A stretch of 64,000 nt of DNA, from contig NC_092636.1 of assembly GCF_039555335.1 (NCBI RefSeq), forward strand, positions 56,289,706 to 56,353,705, in the 5' to 3' direction. A program made the translations under genes and the position numbers. The DNA comes from Amphiura filiformis. Its lineage: Eukaryota > Echinodermata > Ophiuroidea > Amphilepidida > Amphiuridae. Positions 1 to 12,028 of the stretch are shown here, in pieces (position 1 is the stretch's first letter; the number at the start of each line of letters is the position of its first letter). The notes under the pieces are model-generated. The model worked only from the letters and a program-made list of their open reading frames with translations, searched no databases and was not told the DNA's origin.

Positions 1-324
1 ACATTGACAAACAAAAATATGTAAATTATCAATCAACACGCATGGCATCGTCATCTTGTACACAATTCACTAATTGTGAATCATGAAACCAATTTTGTTT
101 TTAGTTCTTGCTTTTTTATATAGTCTTTTTGAAGAAGTAAAAAGCAAAACATAAGGAAACAATTTAAAATTTTATTTTGCTTTGCACTTCTTGACTAAAG
201 CTTATGATTGAAATATTTCAAAATTCACTATCCACCAAAATACAGGCCCAGGTACAGATCATACAAGCTGATGCACAGACAAAATTTTTACAAGAAAATA
301 TAATTTCCTATTTCTTGTACTTAC

Positions 325-414
325 CAAGAGATCATCCACAATTTCAAAGAATCTTGTCTGGTTGATCACAATATTTGCTACAAAACTCTTGAACTTGGCT
401 AGAAGATTTTGCAT
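325..414 (-). CDS. ASAH1: Acid ceramidase, coding exon 3 (gene continues off the left edge)
   Basis: This 90-nt exon (30 codons, phase 0-0) has acceptor ttcttgtttag and donor TTG|gtaagt. It encodes MQNLLAKFKSFVANIVINQ followed by TRFFEIVDDLL. It corresponds to the helical alpha-subunit stretch after the RW block in acid ceramidases (V-x-SLKNMI-x-x-F...VDEKL in the mammalian protein). The three exons give 95 residues in one uninterrupted frame. The self-cleavage site with the catalytic N-terminal cysteine and the whole beta subunit must lie left of position 1. NAAA, the related N-acylethanolamine amidase, cannot be fully excluded from this part alone. The 659-bp intron to exon 2 (415-1073) shows nothing recognisable. 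Confidence 0.8.
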
Positions 415-1073
415 CTAAACAAGAAAATAAAACCATTGACCAAAGTGATTTAAATGTTATCATTGTGTCTTAAACGGGACATTCATGAATTTCAAGTCAA
501 AATGTTCCCACAAATTTGGTTTTATGGTGTCCCTACTTACACATTTCAAGTTTGAGAAAATATCATTTTTAGCATGTCACATGGATCATAATATAGCTCA
601 TCATTATTATCATTGATTGCCTTCATACTCCCTGTAGGGATTACAATCACAATTATAGCTTTTATCGGGGTTGTATTTTAGTAGCATACTGCTATGTTAT
701 CTAGCATCAACATGAGTTTTAAACCCCATCACATAACAATACACCTACAGGTTGGGTTATAGCTGGTACATAATTATTGGACCTGATAATTTTCATAAAA
801 TAGTAAGGTTTTGTGTAAACTTGTTTTTGTTTTTTGGTCAAAATAAAAATGTTGTTGCAACTTTTATCACGGTAAATTATGAATATACCACATCATAAAG
901 CCAAAATATGGACATTCTATAAATTTCAGTCGACCACTCCCATGTGAATGTGCCTTTAAACATGTGAAAAACAATACACCTGTTACGTATTAGGTACATG
1001 GGCAGATAGACTTTCAATTGCAGCCTGTGGTTGTTTTTAAAGCTTTTTAAGGATTTTGTTTTGCAAACCTTAC

Positions 1074-1205
1074 CTGTGGAGCATTTTTCTTGACCAATGG
1101 AGTCCATCTGTCTTCAGGTGCTAGGTCTAGATTCAAGACAAATGTCTGCATGTCTCTGTCTTTGGTTGGTGGGTAGGCATTCTTAATGCACTCTTTATCT
1201 GTAAA
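1074..1205 (-). CDS. ASAH1: Acid ceramidase, coding exon 2
   Basis: This 132-nt exon (44 codons, phase 0-0) lies between acceptor ttgttgttag and donor CAG|gtaagg. The peptide starts FTDKECIKNAYPPTKDRD and includes NLDLAPEDRWTPLVKKNAP. Animal acid ceramidases have the same order in the alpha subunit: T-x-x-C-x-x-x-x-YPP, then the INLDLPPxxRW block, then a K/D-x-AP end. The Cys in DKECIKN is the conserved alpha-subunit cysteine expected to form the disulfide to the beta subunit (family knowledge). The 756-bp intron to exon 1 (1206-1961) shows no repeat or RNA that I recognise. This exon is the strongest single piece of evidence for the family. Confidence 0.88.
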
Positions 1206-1961
1206 CTAACAACAAAAACATAGACCTATCATTAAAGGTGCTTGACCAGATGGACTAGAATACAAAATCACTCAAGCAACAGAACTTGGAATAAAAATGT
1301 CTGAACGATGGGCCTAGATGCAAGGTAAAAAACACAGGGTAGAAAACATGATGATACATCAGGGGCTTCGTATTGCTATAATGTCTTAGTTAAGATGATA
1401 TCATATAAAAACAATGCCGACCTCATGAATAATTAATAGCAGAAAAATGATGCTGCCACCGGCAATTTAGTAAAATAGCGTATTGATATCAAGACTTATG
1501 TTCAAAAGGGTTTTCATAGGATTTTTTCAAATAAAAATAAGAAAGAAGTTATCATAACAATTATGACAATATCATAGGACTACTTCTGATGACGATGCAT
1601 GTCACAATCTCACACATCAAATAATCAAGGTTAGTTGCATTTTGTGTCCTGGAAGTCACTTTGAACCAATTCTTTTTTTTAACTCAAAGTATAGGTCTAT
1701 AGGAATGAAAAGTATTTACTATTTGCGTAGCACAGCTAAAGGCATTTATTAAAACACAAATAGTAAAACTTGCAAATTTTTATGACAGGAACAACTAAAA
1801 TAACCCTATCTGGCTATTATCAATTAGTCAACAACTATGCACCTACAACACACCCACCAAACTCCCACACTTGCACAAAACTTCAAAATCCACAGCTTTA
1901 CCATTTGATATTTTTCAAGAGTTACATAGTTGACAGGTTTTTAAAAGCTTTTCAAACTTAC

Positions 1962-2024
1962 CGGAGGCACATCCTGAGCATACACTGCTGCAAACAGAGC
2001 TAGAAGTAAAATGCAAACCTTCAT
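1962..2024 (-). CDS. ASAH1: Acid ceramidase, coding exon 1 (signal peptide)
   Basis: Acid ceramidase is the lysosomal hydrolase that splits ceramide into sphingosine and a fatty acid. This exon gives 21 codons from the ATG at 2024-2022: MKVCILLLALFAAVYAQDVP then P. That is a typical cleavable signal peptide (positive n-region, Leu/Ala core, AxA-like cut site) followed by QDVPP, which matches the start of mature animal acid ceramidases (Q-x-x-PP-x-T). The exon ends at a consensus donor (CCG|gtaagt) in phase 0, and the next exon resumes in phase 0. The ATG was chosen because it is directly followed by the signal peptide. The promoter should lie just to the right; a TGATAAG GATA-type motif sits near 2106-2112 but has no further support. 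The assignment rests on the joined reading of the three exons. Confidence 0.82.
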
Positions 2025-3173
2025 TATGGCATGTAAGATTTAATTCACCGGAAAAAACACAACCAAACCAGACTTGAAGCTTCAAAGTTGCACACAGGTA
2101 GCTGGCTTATCACTGACAATAAATATCAAAATATCAGATGCAACAAGATTACAAATGTAAAAGCTGCCTTGTGTGGTACTAATGCAAAGGAACAAAACAA
2201 GGGCTATTCAATGACACAGCTGTCTCAGTTCCATTTTTAAATGCTATAATTATGGTAAATCCACATAAAAGCTTGTGCATGTCTTATGTTGAAATCCGGC
2301 TGAAAACAGTTGAAAATGTTGAAATTATAGATGATGTTTTGCAAAAGTTGGTGGATTTTGGAAATTTAGTATGGAATTTCAAAATCTTCTATACTTTTAC
2401 GATTGTTTTGGGATAAAATAGCCAAAATGTAGAATTTGAATATTCCACAATCTTCTTCAGGAGGATGTGAATTTCAAATGGTAAGCCCAAGATAATAATA
2501 TACTGTATGAACTTAACCTTATATGCACAGATGACTAATCTTTTGTAACAGCCTAAAACATTCTTGTGTTTGCTGGGACACACATTTAATTGGTTATATT
2601 TTTAGGACATTGGCATAACTTCCATTTTGCATAAAGTTTTACCAAGATGCATAAACTATAAGGTAGCCTAAACCTGACCTGTCAGGTTTGAACAACTCTG
2701 CTCGAAGTTGGTGCAACTTGTATTTCTGAAACTTTGATTCAAATTTACAGCAGTCTACAAGATATGAGAACAGGCAGCTATTTAGGGTTTATTTACTACC
2801 ATTATCTTTTAACTATAGACCAATATGTCAAGTTCAAAACACAAGACAACAATCATGTGATTATATATCCAGTATTAATAATATCGGATTTACAAAAGTG
2901 TTATTTTTGTGCTTCACTATTTTCATGATTGTCATCTGTTCTGCTTTAAATTTGAGTCAAAGCATCATGGAGGATGAACTTTCAGTATTATTTTAGTAAA
3001 TGTTAACTTTCTTGGTTTTCAAAAAGGGGTAGTTTATCTGTAGAAATTGCATTTAGGCTATACAGCTTCAAACAAGCAACAATCAAGTGATATAAAACAT
3101 GGCACATAGTGCACTTGTGCTATATAACCCATTGGGTTTTGTTCATTTTTTTGCATTGTGGACATTCCCCCGG
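2025..3173. other. Intergenic stretch upstream of acid ceramidase
   Basis: This AT-rich sequence lies between the acid ceramidase start codon and the first MITE. I see no splice-bounded coding exon, RNA gene or clear inverted repeat. The proximal 100-200 bp should hold the acid ceramidase promoter, but there is no convincing TATA box. Confidence 0.4.
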
Positions 3174-3669
3174 GGGCACTTCAATATGAAATGGATATAG
3201 GTGTAGGGCTGGCACTTTCGCACTAAGGGGCATTCGTGGAGAGCAAAATGTAAAAAATATGGGGTCATTGGGTGAGAGCATGATTTTTGGCATTCGGTGA
3301 GAGCAAAATGTAAAAAATATGGGGTCATTGGGTGAGAACATGACATTTTTTTAAATGGAATCTTTGGGTGAGAGCCGAGACAGCGCCACAGAAACCTCGA
3401 AAATCAAATTGCTAGTTCTAAATGGCTTCAAATGTCTTTGTTTTTTCAAAATAAGTAACAAAATCAGTGATAAATGAAAGTTGCTGTTCAAATTGAACTT
3501 GTAAGGGTGTTTGGGTGACAGATCAAATGGAAAAATAGGGGGTCTTCGGGTGACAGACACGACGCTCTAACGATCTGGGGTCTTTGGGTGACAGCGATGC
3601 TGAAAAGGGGTCTTAACAGACCTACATACGCATCACCTCCAAAGTTGGAGTACCCCCCCCCCCCCCCCG
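3174..3669. mobile_element. MITE, GGGGGCACTTC family, copy 1
   Basis: A roughly 500-bp element runs from CCCCGGGGGCACTTCAA on the left to a run ending GGAGTACCCCCCCC on the right, so the ends are inverted copies of a G-run followed by CACTyCAA. Inside is a degenerate tandem unit of about 60 bp with the recurring phrases GAGCAAAATGTAAAAAATAT and GGGGTCTTTGGGTGACAG. It is closely related to the copy at 28396-28906, which has a perfect 8-bp target duplication. The putative duplication here (ggacattc / gaacgttc) is only 6 of 8. No transposase is present, so it is non-autonomous. Confidence 0.7.
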
Positions 3670-3923
3670 GGAACGTTCCCTTCAAATTTGTGCAATAATT
3701 TTTATCAACACCGCTGATTGTATTGGAGGGGTAGCGAATTTAGTGCATTTGAACTTTTTGGCAAAGGGCTTATGGTCTTTGGTTCCCAGATATCAAAGCA
3801 GTGTGCAAATATTATTTGGATCTTATCTTTGTACTTTAGGCCGCTGCTACAATTAGAATAGCATACTGATGTCACCTACAAGTTCATACCCACCTACAAG
3901 TTCATGAGCACTTTGGGCTATTC

Positions 3924-4092
3924 CAGTTGAAATCTATACACCCCCTGTGGAAGACATGACCTTAATCTCCTACATAGGGGGTGCAGATTTCAAATGGAAT
4001 CACCCATTCAGATAACCTCATTCGAAATTTACACGCTTTGTGTGGGAGATTACGGTCATGTCTTCCATAGAGGATTTCAAATGGAATAGTAC
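3924..4092. mobile_element. Short palindromic MITE (TTCCAGTTGAAATC family)
   Basis: A sequence of about 170 bp whose halves are inverted copies: it opens TTCCAGTTGAAATCTATACA and closes GATTTCAAATGGAATAG, with the inner motif TGTGGAAGACATGACCTTAA answered by its complement near 4040-4070. Related copies or fragments occur at 14797-14965, 20890-21000, 25594-25870, 31989-32020 and 34125-34232. Confidence 0.65.
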
Positions 4093-5013
4093 CCAACTTT
4101 TGTGATCATACTAAAGGGATTAAACACAAAGAGTCCCAACTTGGAAATGTCTTATGCCTATAATACTGTGGTAAATCCACCATTTTTGTTTGTCATGCCA
4201 CCAGCATTTAATCATGACCGATCACATTAAAGGGGCATTGAGAGATATCGCGCACAGAACGCCCTCAATTTCGGTCAAACTAGCTCAAAGTCTGGTTTTT
4301 TACATATACGTAATGGTTATACATATACAAATCTTAATCTGAAATAGTTAAGCGAAATTTGGCGTCTTTCGGGTAAAATAAAAGTATAGATCTATACATA
4401 AAATTAGAAAATAAAAAGCAAAAATAGTCACAAATTTACCACAGGGGTGTAGTACCCCCTTAATGATTTCAAAATGCATTGAATTTGTATATATTGAAAT
4501 CGAGTACCGGTATAACATGAACACAAATATCACTTTGCATAAAAAAAAACACAACAACCATGAATGATCCCAGCATTTAGCTCTAGGTCCAGGGACACAC
4601 TCCAATACTGGAAAAATAATTTTTTGTTGAAATTTCGGGTACCTGGGCAGGGAATTTCCTGCCGGGTAATGTAATCTTAAGGAACCCGTGAGCAGTGTTC
4701 ATAAGCATAAAGTTTTAAATTATGAAAAGTTTAACATAAGTTATTATTTGTAGGCCTATTCATGTCATTAGTCTATTGACATATTTCAAAATGGATACAA
4801 ATTCAATGCATTTTGAAGTGCCAATTATAACTTTGCATATTGAAAACACAAAATGTAACTTTTTTAATTTTTTGAAAAGTCAACCATGGCTGATCCTAGC
4901 ATTTAGCTCTTTGGTCCAGGGACACTCCAAATCCAAAAATAAAATCCAATTTTTGGACAATTTGTGGAATTTGTCAAAAACTAGGGGTGGAACTTTACTC
5001 AAACATGGGACTT
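4093..5013. other. Repeat-rich intergenic stretch
   Basis: No gene is recognised. The segment 4430-4463 (ending GGGGTGTAGTACCCCCTTA) matches the inner arm of the foldback at 11416-12028. A degenerate phrase around AGCATTTAGCTCTAGGTCCA occurs at 4572-4592 and again near 4898-4918, so this is diverged repeat DNA. Confidence 0.45.
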
Positions 5014-5104
5014 TACTATACTATACTATACTATACTATACTATACTATACTATAGTATACTATACTATACTATACTATACTATACTATACTATAATACT
5101 ATAC
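5014..5104. repeat. (CTATA)n microsatellite
   Basis: About 17 copies of the pentamer CTATA with one phase break (CTATAGTATA) near 5051-5060. A reading frame through it gives a meaningless ILYYT repeat. Confidence 0.95.
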
Positions 5105-5400
5105 CCATGTTCTGGGAAAAGTGAGGTGTTTTTGTATAATTATTGTAATTTACAATGTTATATATTAAAAGAAAAGGAGCAGAATAAAATAAAAGAGTAA
5201 TTAAATTTATTTCCATAAAAGACTTCAATTTCTTCAATACTGTGTCCACTTTCCATGTTCTTATATGTTTGTAGCTGTACCAGTGGTTTGATCCTGGATC
5301 ATCAACACATAGTGTTCATACAGTACATGGCCCATTCACTCTGTGAGTGGTCCAAGAGAGAAATTATTTTTGGCATACACATGCCCTGTGTCTTACATGT

Positions 5401-5745
5401 AGTTGTACGGCGGGGGTGTCACTCCCATTGTGGCCTGTACACCATCCGCGATAATCAACTTTTGAAAAGCACCCTAAACAAGGATTTAACCCTTGGCTAA
5501 AACGACACCCTTATGCAGGAATTTTATTCCTTGTATCAAATTTCATACCCTAAATTTCATTTCCGCGTATTAGCAATTGCAATTTTGCTACCCTTTTTTC
5601 CAATTTTTCATGTTTTTGACACCCTAAACACGGTATGCAGCAGATCGTGCCTACCCACCTGAAAAACTACCCTTTTACGCTGCGTTTTCATTATCTCGGA
5701 TGGTGTACAGGCCACAATGGGAGTGACCCCCCCGGGAGTTGTACG
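5401..5745. mobile_element. MITE with ~50-bp inverted ends and a 9-bp direct flank
   Basis: The left end carries GGGGGTGTCACTCCCATTGT followed by GGCCTGTACACCATCCGCGA; the right end carries its complement (TCGGATGGTGTACAGGCCAC onward). The direct repeat AGTTGTACG flanks it at 5401-5409 and 5737-5745, a clear target-site duplication of 8-9 bp of the kind hAT-like transposases make. The interior (about 240 bp) has no coding capacity. Confidence 0.8.
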
Positions 5746-7878
5746 CATTGACTGACTGGCTATATAATATGGGGATATTATAGTGTGCATGCAGTGAAGG
5801 GCCTGTGGGGCTATTTTCTTTGGAAGGGGGGGGCTATCAGTGACCAGATTGCATTGTTTTTGTCACCTACATGTATCTGAAGTGAAGTTGATAATATTTA
5901 TGACCACACCCCCCTTATCCATATCAGCAAATATAAAGTTATATGGGCACTGTCAGTTAGAAGGGACAGAACCCTGTCCCTGAAATTTGAAAGTAAACAA
6001 GGTTTTTAAGCATTGGATAGGTTGGAGGGCCATGATGATACCTCATTTACAATCTTTTTCATTTTTCAATTTCAATTGTAAAAAAACCCTCCATGTTCCA
6101 CACATTTAGTGGAAAACAATTTGACCCCTTTAGTAGCCTATGCCAAACCTATCATGATCCTCCACTTATTTGGGACCCCTCCTAAGAACTGGCAGCACCC
6201 TGATGACATTGTTGAGTTAAAAAGCTTACCCAAGCACTGAATACCAGTATGAATGTTGAGTCCACCCCAGACCCCAGTTATAACAAGTCACCAAAAATTC
6301 AGGGCAAGTCAAGTCATTTCAAGTCACTTGATTGAAGCGTAAATGTAAAAAGCAAAAGTCAGAAGTGTAAAAAGCATGTCAGAATTTTAGAAAATTATAT
6401 TTGCAAGTGATTTATGGATACTTTTTGTGTGGGTATGCACTTGTGTTTCTAGGTGTTTGTGCTTTGTGAAATTGTTTAACCCATAAATGCAATTTGTATA
6501 AGTTGAAACAAAATTCTGACTTAGTTTACACTTCTGGCTTTTGATTGTGTTTATTGGTTAGGGTTAGGATGTGGGTTTGAATACAGTATCTGTGGTTTGC
6601 ATAAAGGGTCAATGTGTTACTATGATCCTGATTGGATTTTCTCTAGGATTTTCTGATATCGTATGACCCCGCATTAGGGAGCTGTCACTTTCTTCGGAAG
6701 GGGTCCCAAATATACTGGGGGTGGTCATAAATTTCGGACAAAGAAAAATAAGGGGTCATAAAATTTTTGATGACCAAAATGTAGGAAGTCACAAGATAAA
6801 GACAGATTTCAATACAATTTTAGCCTGCCGGGGTAAGGTGTATTGGTGGTGGACTGTGGTGGTGGGGAGGGGTGTTTGGGTCATAAAATTGTTGTCGAAA
6901 TAAGGGGTCGAAATTTTATTGATGCTGACTTTTTTTAAATTTGGGACTGGGGGGGCAAGGGGTATTTCTCTTGCCCCCCATTTTTTAGGCAACTTGACTC
7001 CCCCAAAAAAATCACACACATTTCAAATTTTGCTGCAACTTTTTGCTACAAAATTGGTTGATCCCCCCTGAAATTCACTTCCCCAAGTCCCTCCCGAAAA
7101 AAAAATCCTGGGTCTGCCACTGATTACACGTAATCGTCATGCACTGAGGGAAATTGTATACATAAGCTTACTGGAATACTTCATTTACATGTACGTGCAT
7201 GGTTCTTCATGTATAAGCTGTTCTTATTTGAATTTTATAGTGGGAAATTAAACACGATAGTGGACAATATATTGCCGGGATATATTGACATGAAATCATT
7301 TATCTTTTCAAAAGAAAATGAATATACTTAGTACGGCGTAATTTGCTGTTTACATAGTTTGTACACATGTCCATGTGCCCGATCGACGGTCAATTGTTTA
7401 CGTATCGCGAGTTGTCACCACAGCTGTCAAATCGTTACCGAATTGCCTTGGCTCAATCCCATAATGCAACGCGAGTGCAAAACTCAAGATCTAGGCACGC
7501 TAAACTAAACGCTCATAAAATGTCGTTTATTTTACTATTTACTGTTTTTTTTCTTGAAATTACCACTGCGGTAGGTTTCTCTGGATCCCTTTTATCAATA
7601 TAAAGTGAAATGTTCTCATTCAATTTTCCTGCGAAATCTCTCACTGCCCCTTTAAGCAAGGCTGTTGTCTTTGAACTTCTAAATTACAGCCATAATGTAA
7701 GATCTTATAATATGAAATTGGCTAATTTTTTTCAAACCTGATATTTTGACATATTTGTAAACTTCACACATGTCCCAACTTACACATTTAAAATGGAATC
7801 GGCCAAATTCATTGTGTGTGTCAGGTCAACAGAGTAATTTTGACATGTCACATTCAGACATTAAGTCCCCCATAGAAT
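5746..7878. other. Intergenic stretch, no gene recognised
   Basis: Mostly unique-looking AT-rich sequence with G- and C-run tracts (6660-7110) that repeat ggggtcataaa-like phrases and resemble degraded MITE interiors. Short open frames lack splice sites and protein-like composition. Confidence 0.35.
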
Positions 7879-8165
7879 TCCATGTTAAATGGCCTAAAAT
7901 AGCCAGTGGGGTTTCTTTCACTTTACCTTGTTATTTCGGCCTAACATGGACAGAACCTTTCCTGACAGTTATTACTAACATTATTTTAGCATTTTGAGTA
8001 AAGAATAGAAATTGTACATTATGGCTTTTAATTTGTTATTCTATACTCAAAATGCTGAAATAAAACTAGTAATAATTGTCGGGAGGGTTTCTGTCCATTT
8101 TGAGCTGAAATAACAAGGTGCAAGTGAAAGAAACCCACTGGTTATTTTGGCAGTTTAACATGCAC
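7879..8165. mobile_element. Foldback (palindromic) repeat
   Basis: Two arms of about 120 bp face each other around 8015. The left arm holds GTGGGGTTTCTTTCACTTTA and TCAAAATGCTAAAA-type sequence in complement; the right arm holds GTGAAAGAAACCCACTGG and ACTCAAAATGCTGAAATAAA. No target duplication could be fixed. Confidence 0.6.
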
Positions 8166-8841
8166 TTCTATATGAAGAGCTTATTTCCAAACCGTGTTAA
8201 GTCCACAAGATTCACTTTGAAGAAAATCAGGAATTTTCTTTATGGCAATGAAAAAAAGTTCGATTTCTATAAAATTACAGTGAAGTGAAGGTGACATATA
8301 TAGGACCATAAAAACATGTTAAGTTAAAATCTAGAGACTTTGGATTTTTTTAAATGAATTAATTTGTTTTAAAAATAGCATGGACTTAACACGTTTTGAC
8401 ACAAAATGCAATTTCTGGCATGGACTTAACACATTTTGACACAAAACATAGTATCTGTAACACAGAACTAACCATATTTTTCTCAAACTAGTCTTAAAAG
8501 ATAACAAATTTATTAAAAACATACAAAATGTGATTCTCTCTACTATAAAACACAACTTGCCACAAAACACCTTGCATCTCGAACCCCCTCCTGCTGCCCA
8601 TTTTTTACCAAAATTCGACATTTAAAATAGTTCAAAATTCAAAACTTAGTTGAATTGCATTTCTCAGAATTGAATAAACATCATTTCACTGACAATAAGT
8701 GATGACCTGAAATATCCACTTGTTTTATCACATTATCACCAATATTTCCCCCTCCCCCCATGCTGCCACCCTAATCTCATATTGACAGTCGTAAGTTTTT
8801 AAGTCCTAAGTTTTTTTATACCTCTAACTTTAAAATTATAC

Positions 8842-8964
8842 CTTGAATTTAGTAGCTGCTGTTGTGAGGTGATCTGGTCATAGATTCTGTCCAATTTGTA
8901 TGCCCCCTCGTCCTTGTTCAACAAAAGTGGTGACGTCATCACAGCCACTTGGGTCTGCTGACAT
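8842..8964 (-). CDS. Possible orphan coding exon, family unknown
   Basis: On the minus strand an open stretch is bounded by acceptor-like gtgtttctag and donor CAAG|gtataa. The best frame reads QTQVAVMTSPLLLNKDEGAY and continues with KLDRIYDQITSQQQLLNS, which has protein-like composition and no stop. I do not recognise a family. No partner exon with matching phase was found within several kb, and several acceptor positions are possible (CAG at two places near 8955). It may be an exon of an unseen gene, a pseudo-exon or chance. Confidence 0.22.
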
Positions 8965-9764
8965 CTAGAAACACTATTTACAGTCAATGCAAAGAGAACA
9001 AGGTTCCTGATTGGAACTGAAATATATCGAGTGAGTACTTCATTTTCTTGGATCTGTTACCAGAATCTCAATAATTTAACTTGACTTCGAACAATCCTGA
9101 TGAATCTCATCAATAAAGTACATATTCCTTTTTCTTTATTTCTCATACATATTTTTGGCATTATCTTTAACTGTGGGTTTCAACTGCTGTTTTGATGTGA
9201 TGGTCACATGAAAAGTTCAGATGAAAAACAGATATCAATTTTTCTCAATTTGAGATAACTGGTCAGATGTAGAGAAAATATTTGATATTTTCACAAATTT
9301 ACCTACGATTTAAAGCCAGCATTATAAGGCTCATATTGGTGCCAGTGGCTAAATCTCAAAAAGTTTGGAAATGACAGTGTGTTTTTCATTTGATCTCTTC
9401 ATAATTATGCAGATTGTCTATTCATTACCACTGTCTATTCATTACTGTTGTTTATTCAGTACTACATGAAATAAGAGGCAAAATCTCACATCAGGTTTTC
9501 TTAACAAATATTTCAATTCAATTTTAATGAAAAACATAATCTCTCAATTCAATTTGAATGAAAACATAATCTCTAATTCAACCTATAAAAACATCAACAT
9601 TTATTAAATTAAATCAGTGATAATCATCATAACCATGTAGCATGAACAGATGCTCTTACTATGATCAAAAATATAGAAAACATTGATTGATAATTAATTG
9701 CATGACATGTCAAAAATGACAAATAATATTTAGAATTGTCCATAAAACACATGAGGCATACAGG
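8965..9764. other. Intergenic stretch, nothing recognised
   Basis: AT-rich sequence with short direct phrases (cataatctctcaattcaa repeated near 9535-9580). No exon, RNA gene or inverted repeat supported. Confidence 0.35.
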
Positions 9765-9969
9765 TACAGTGGCATAGCATCATAGGGGCACGGGGAGCAT
9801 GTCATGTGCCCCCCCCCATTGATTTGAAAAATCATAAGAAAATTGTTGAAAAATGGCCTGTGTCCCTCAATCAGGCCCGCAACCCCCTCCCTTCAATCAG
9901 GCCTGGCACCCCCCCTCCCTGATCATGGTCAGTGCCCACCAATAGGATGACTCATGCTATGGCACTGTA
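9765..9969. mobile_element. Small MITE with 16-bp inverted ends
   Basis: The left end TACAGTGGCATAGCAT at 9765-9780 is matched in inverted orientation by ATGCTATGGCACTGTA at 9954-9969 (15 of 16). The interior is C-rich (CCCCCTCC runs). A short direct CAGG flanks both ends. About 205 bp, non-coding. Confidence 0.7.
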
Positions 9970-11415
9970 CAGGTATGTACTGCTCCAGTGGAAAAATTTT
10001 CTTTTGAGAATTCCTATGACATGGGTGTGGCTTTGTGCTGAAAAATCAGCCACACACCCTGTCCAAAGCACATGTAAGTAGAGCATATAATCTTTTCCTG
10101 TCAACTTCTAACAAGAGCGTATCTTAACTGTACAAATTCTTGCATTTACTGCATTGAAACACACTTGTCTCTGATTGGCTATGGAGGCGATCTGCTGTTG
10201 CCGAGTGGAAATTTATGAAGAACTTTGCACCGTATGCGTTGTTAGGTCCGACTTTGCAACATCACGGTAGTACACGCTCATTAAAGGTTTACAGCAAAAT
10301 ATTATAGTACCACCATCCCTTTCCACATTCTGCCACTGGAATCTAGCATAAAAGTTCTGTGCAATCACTAACGTAAGTAATGTATACATTTAATTGTGCA
10401 TATTGTGTAGTTAGTAACACTACACTGCCAAACACTTTTGATACACAAAATAAGCAACTGGCAAATCAAACTGGCAGGCAGACAACCATCTGAATGATAA
10501 CATAAGCCCCACTTTTGCATGGGGCCAAAAATACTACCATTTTCACTAGATTATGAAAAGAACTTTCTAAAAACAATTTTGATATTTTCTTATGATTAAA
10601 TGGTAAATGCATCAGCTGCACTTTTTTTCATAAAATATGGTTCAAACTTTGTACAAAAATGAGGCGCACTACAAAAATACTCTATTGAAGTTTTGGCATA
10701 TTCTCGCAAATATTGATTAGAAAAATGTGCTATATGGATCATTTTATGAATGGGAAAAAAGGATCATCCAATCAACAACTTCATCCCCACAGAATTTTTC
10801 ACCATCAAACTTGAGATTTTGGTATTTAAATGTAAAGCCCTCATCTTGCCTATTAACACTGAATATGTTATGACTGAATGATGCTTGAATGGGATTTTGT
10901 TAGCTTAGCTCACTTTTTATTCACACAGTATTCTATGGGGTCTACAATGTATGTTTTTGGCTCTTGTATCATGAGGTGGTCGGAACACATGATGAAATTG
11001 GACCATCCTCCTGTAAGCAATCTACATGTAAACAGTGCCTTGTAACCAAGGGTGAAATAGCTGTTCTAGTAGGACTCTGTTTATTAGAATAAGACAGTGA
11101 GTCCTTGTTTGCCAGAATCAGGACCAGGACTAACTTTAGGTTTAACGGGACTCCAGTAACAGTCAGAATTTAAGCCAAAATGTCTGATGGCATAATTCAA
11201 TAGCCTCCATTCAACACTAATAGCTCAAATCCTTACCTCGAATTGCACAGCCCCAGTTTGCCCATTTAAGATCAACATTCCTATTTCCTGGGTATGGTTT
11301 GCACCAAAAAGTGTAGTCTGGTATTGTGATTTTTATTCTCAAAAGTAACAGGACTGACACAAGTAAGCATGTTTATTTCACATTTGATTATAACACTTGG
11401 TACGGACCAATACTA
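9970..11415. other. Intergenic stretch, no gene recognised
   Basis: Contains a CCAAT-type motif (tgattggctatgg, about 10170) followed by a stretch that ends in a good donor (AAC|gtaagt, 10372), which could be a non-coding first exon on the plus strand. Nothing else supports a transcript. A 35-residue open stretch at about 11232-11340 minus, ending in a donor, is not recognised. Confidence 0.3.
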
Positions 11416-12028
11416 TTAAAGCCACATTGTAACATTTCCATGTAGTATGGTGTTATGAACATTACATATGCGTTTGACTAATATTTCCATCGTAATAATA
11501 GACGGTTCATTCAAAATTTCGGACTGTTGACAAAACTACACTACCTAAAGTCTTAATTTTTGTAAGGTATGTTATTTACTTGAAGTGGTACAGATAAATT
11601 TTGTGATTTGTGACTAATTTTGCATTATTCTCAAAAAATAACTACACCCTGGTAACAAAAGTTATGTATATTATAGGAGCGTGCAGGAATCCAATTACTT
11701 CACTGAACTTTCAGTGATTCAAGACAAGTGGTTCATTATATATGTTTAAAAGAAATAAGGTACATTCTATCGGTACCTCTTTTCTTGTCATAAATAACGT
11801 ACCGCTTGTCTTGAGTCACTGAAATTCCAGTGTTAACTAACTGGATTCCTTGCCCCTATAATATACACAACTTTTGTTACCAGTGTGTTATTATTTTATG
11901 AGAAAAGTGCAAAAACAGTCACAAATTTATCAAGGGGTGTAGTACCACCTTAAGTACATTACAATTGTGTAAAAAACTTTTATTTATTAAGGGCGTTCTC
12001 CTCAACAAATGTTACAATATGGCTTTAA
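11416..12028. mobile_element. Foldback element with TTAAAGCC ends
   Basis: Ends are inverted copies: TTAAAGCCACATTGTAACA at the left and TGTTACAATATGGCTTTAA at the right. The whole 613 bp is a large imperfect palindrome centred near 11750: CACCCTGGTAACAAAAGTTA in the left arm is answered by its complement near 11860-11890, and CAAGACAAGTGG by CCGCTTGTCTTG. The same ends bound the 2-kb element at 23603-25583. Confidence 0.75.

Noticed and set aside
4776..5096. 106-residue open frame ending in an ILYYT repeat
   Set aside because: The second half is just the translated (CTATA)n microsatellite and the first half is repeat sequence without splice sites.
11232..11340. Minus-strand open stretch with DYTFWCKPYPGN and WANWGC ending at a donor
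   Set aside because: No acceptor in a compatible phase, no recognised family and no partner exon; its donor phase does not fit the possible exon at 8842-8964.
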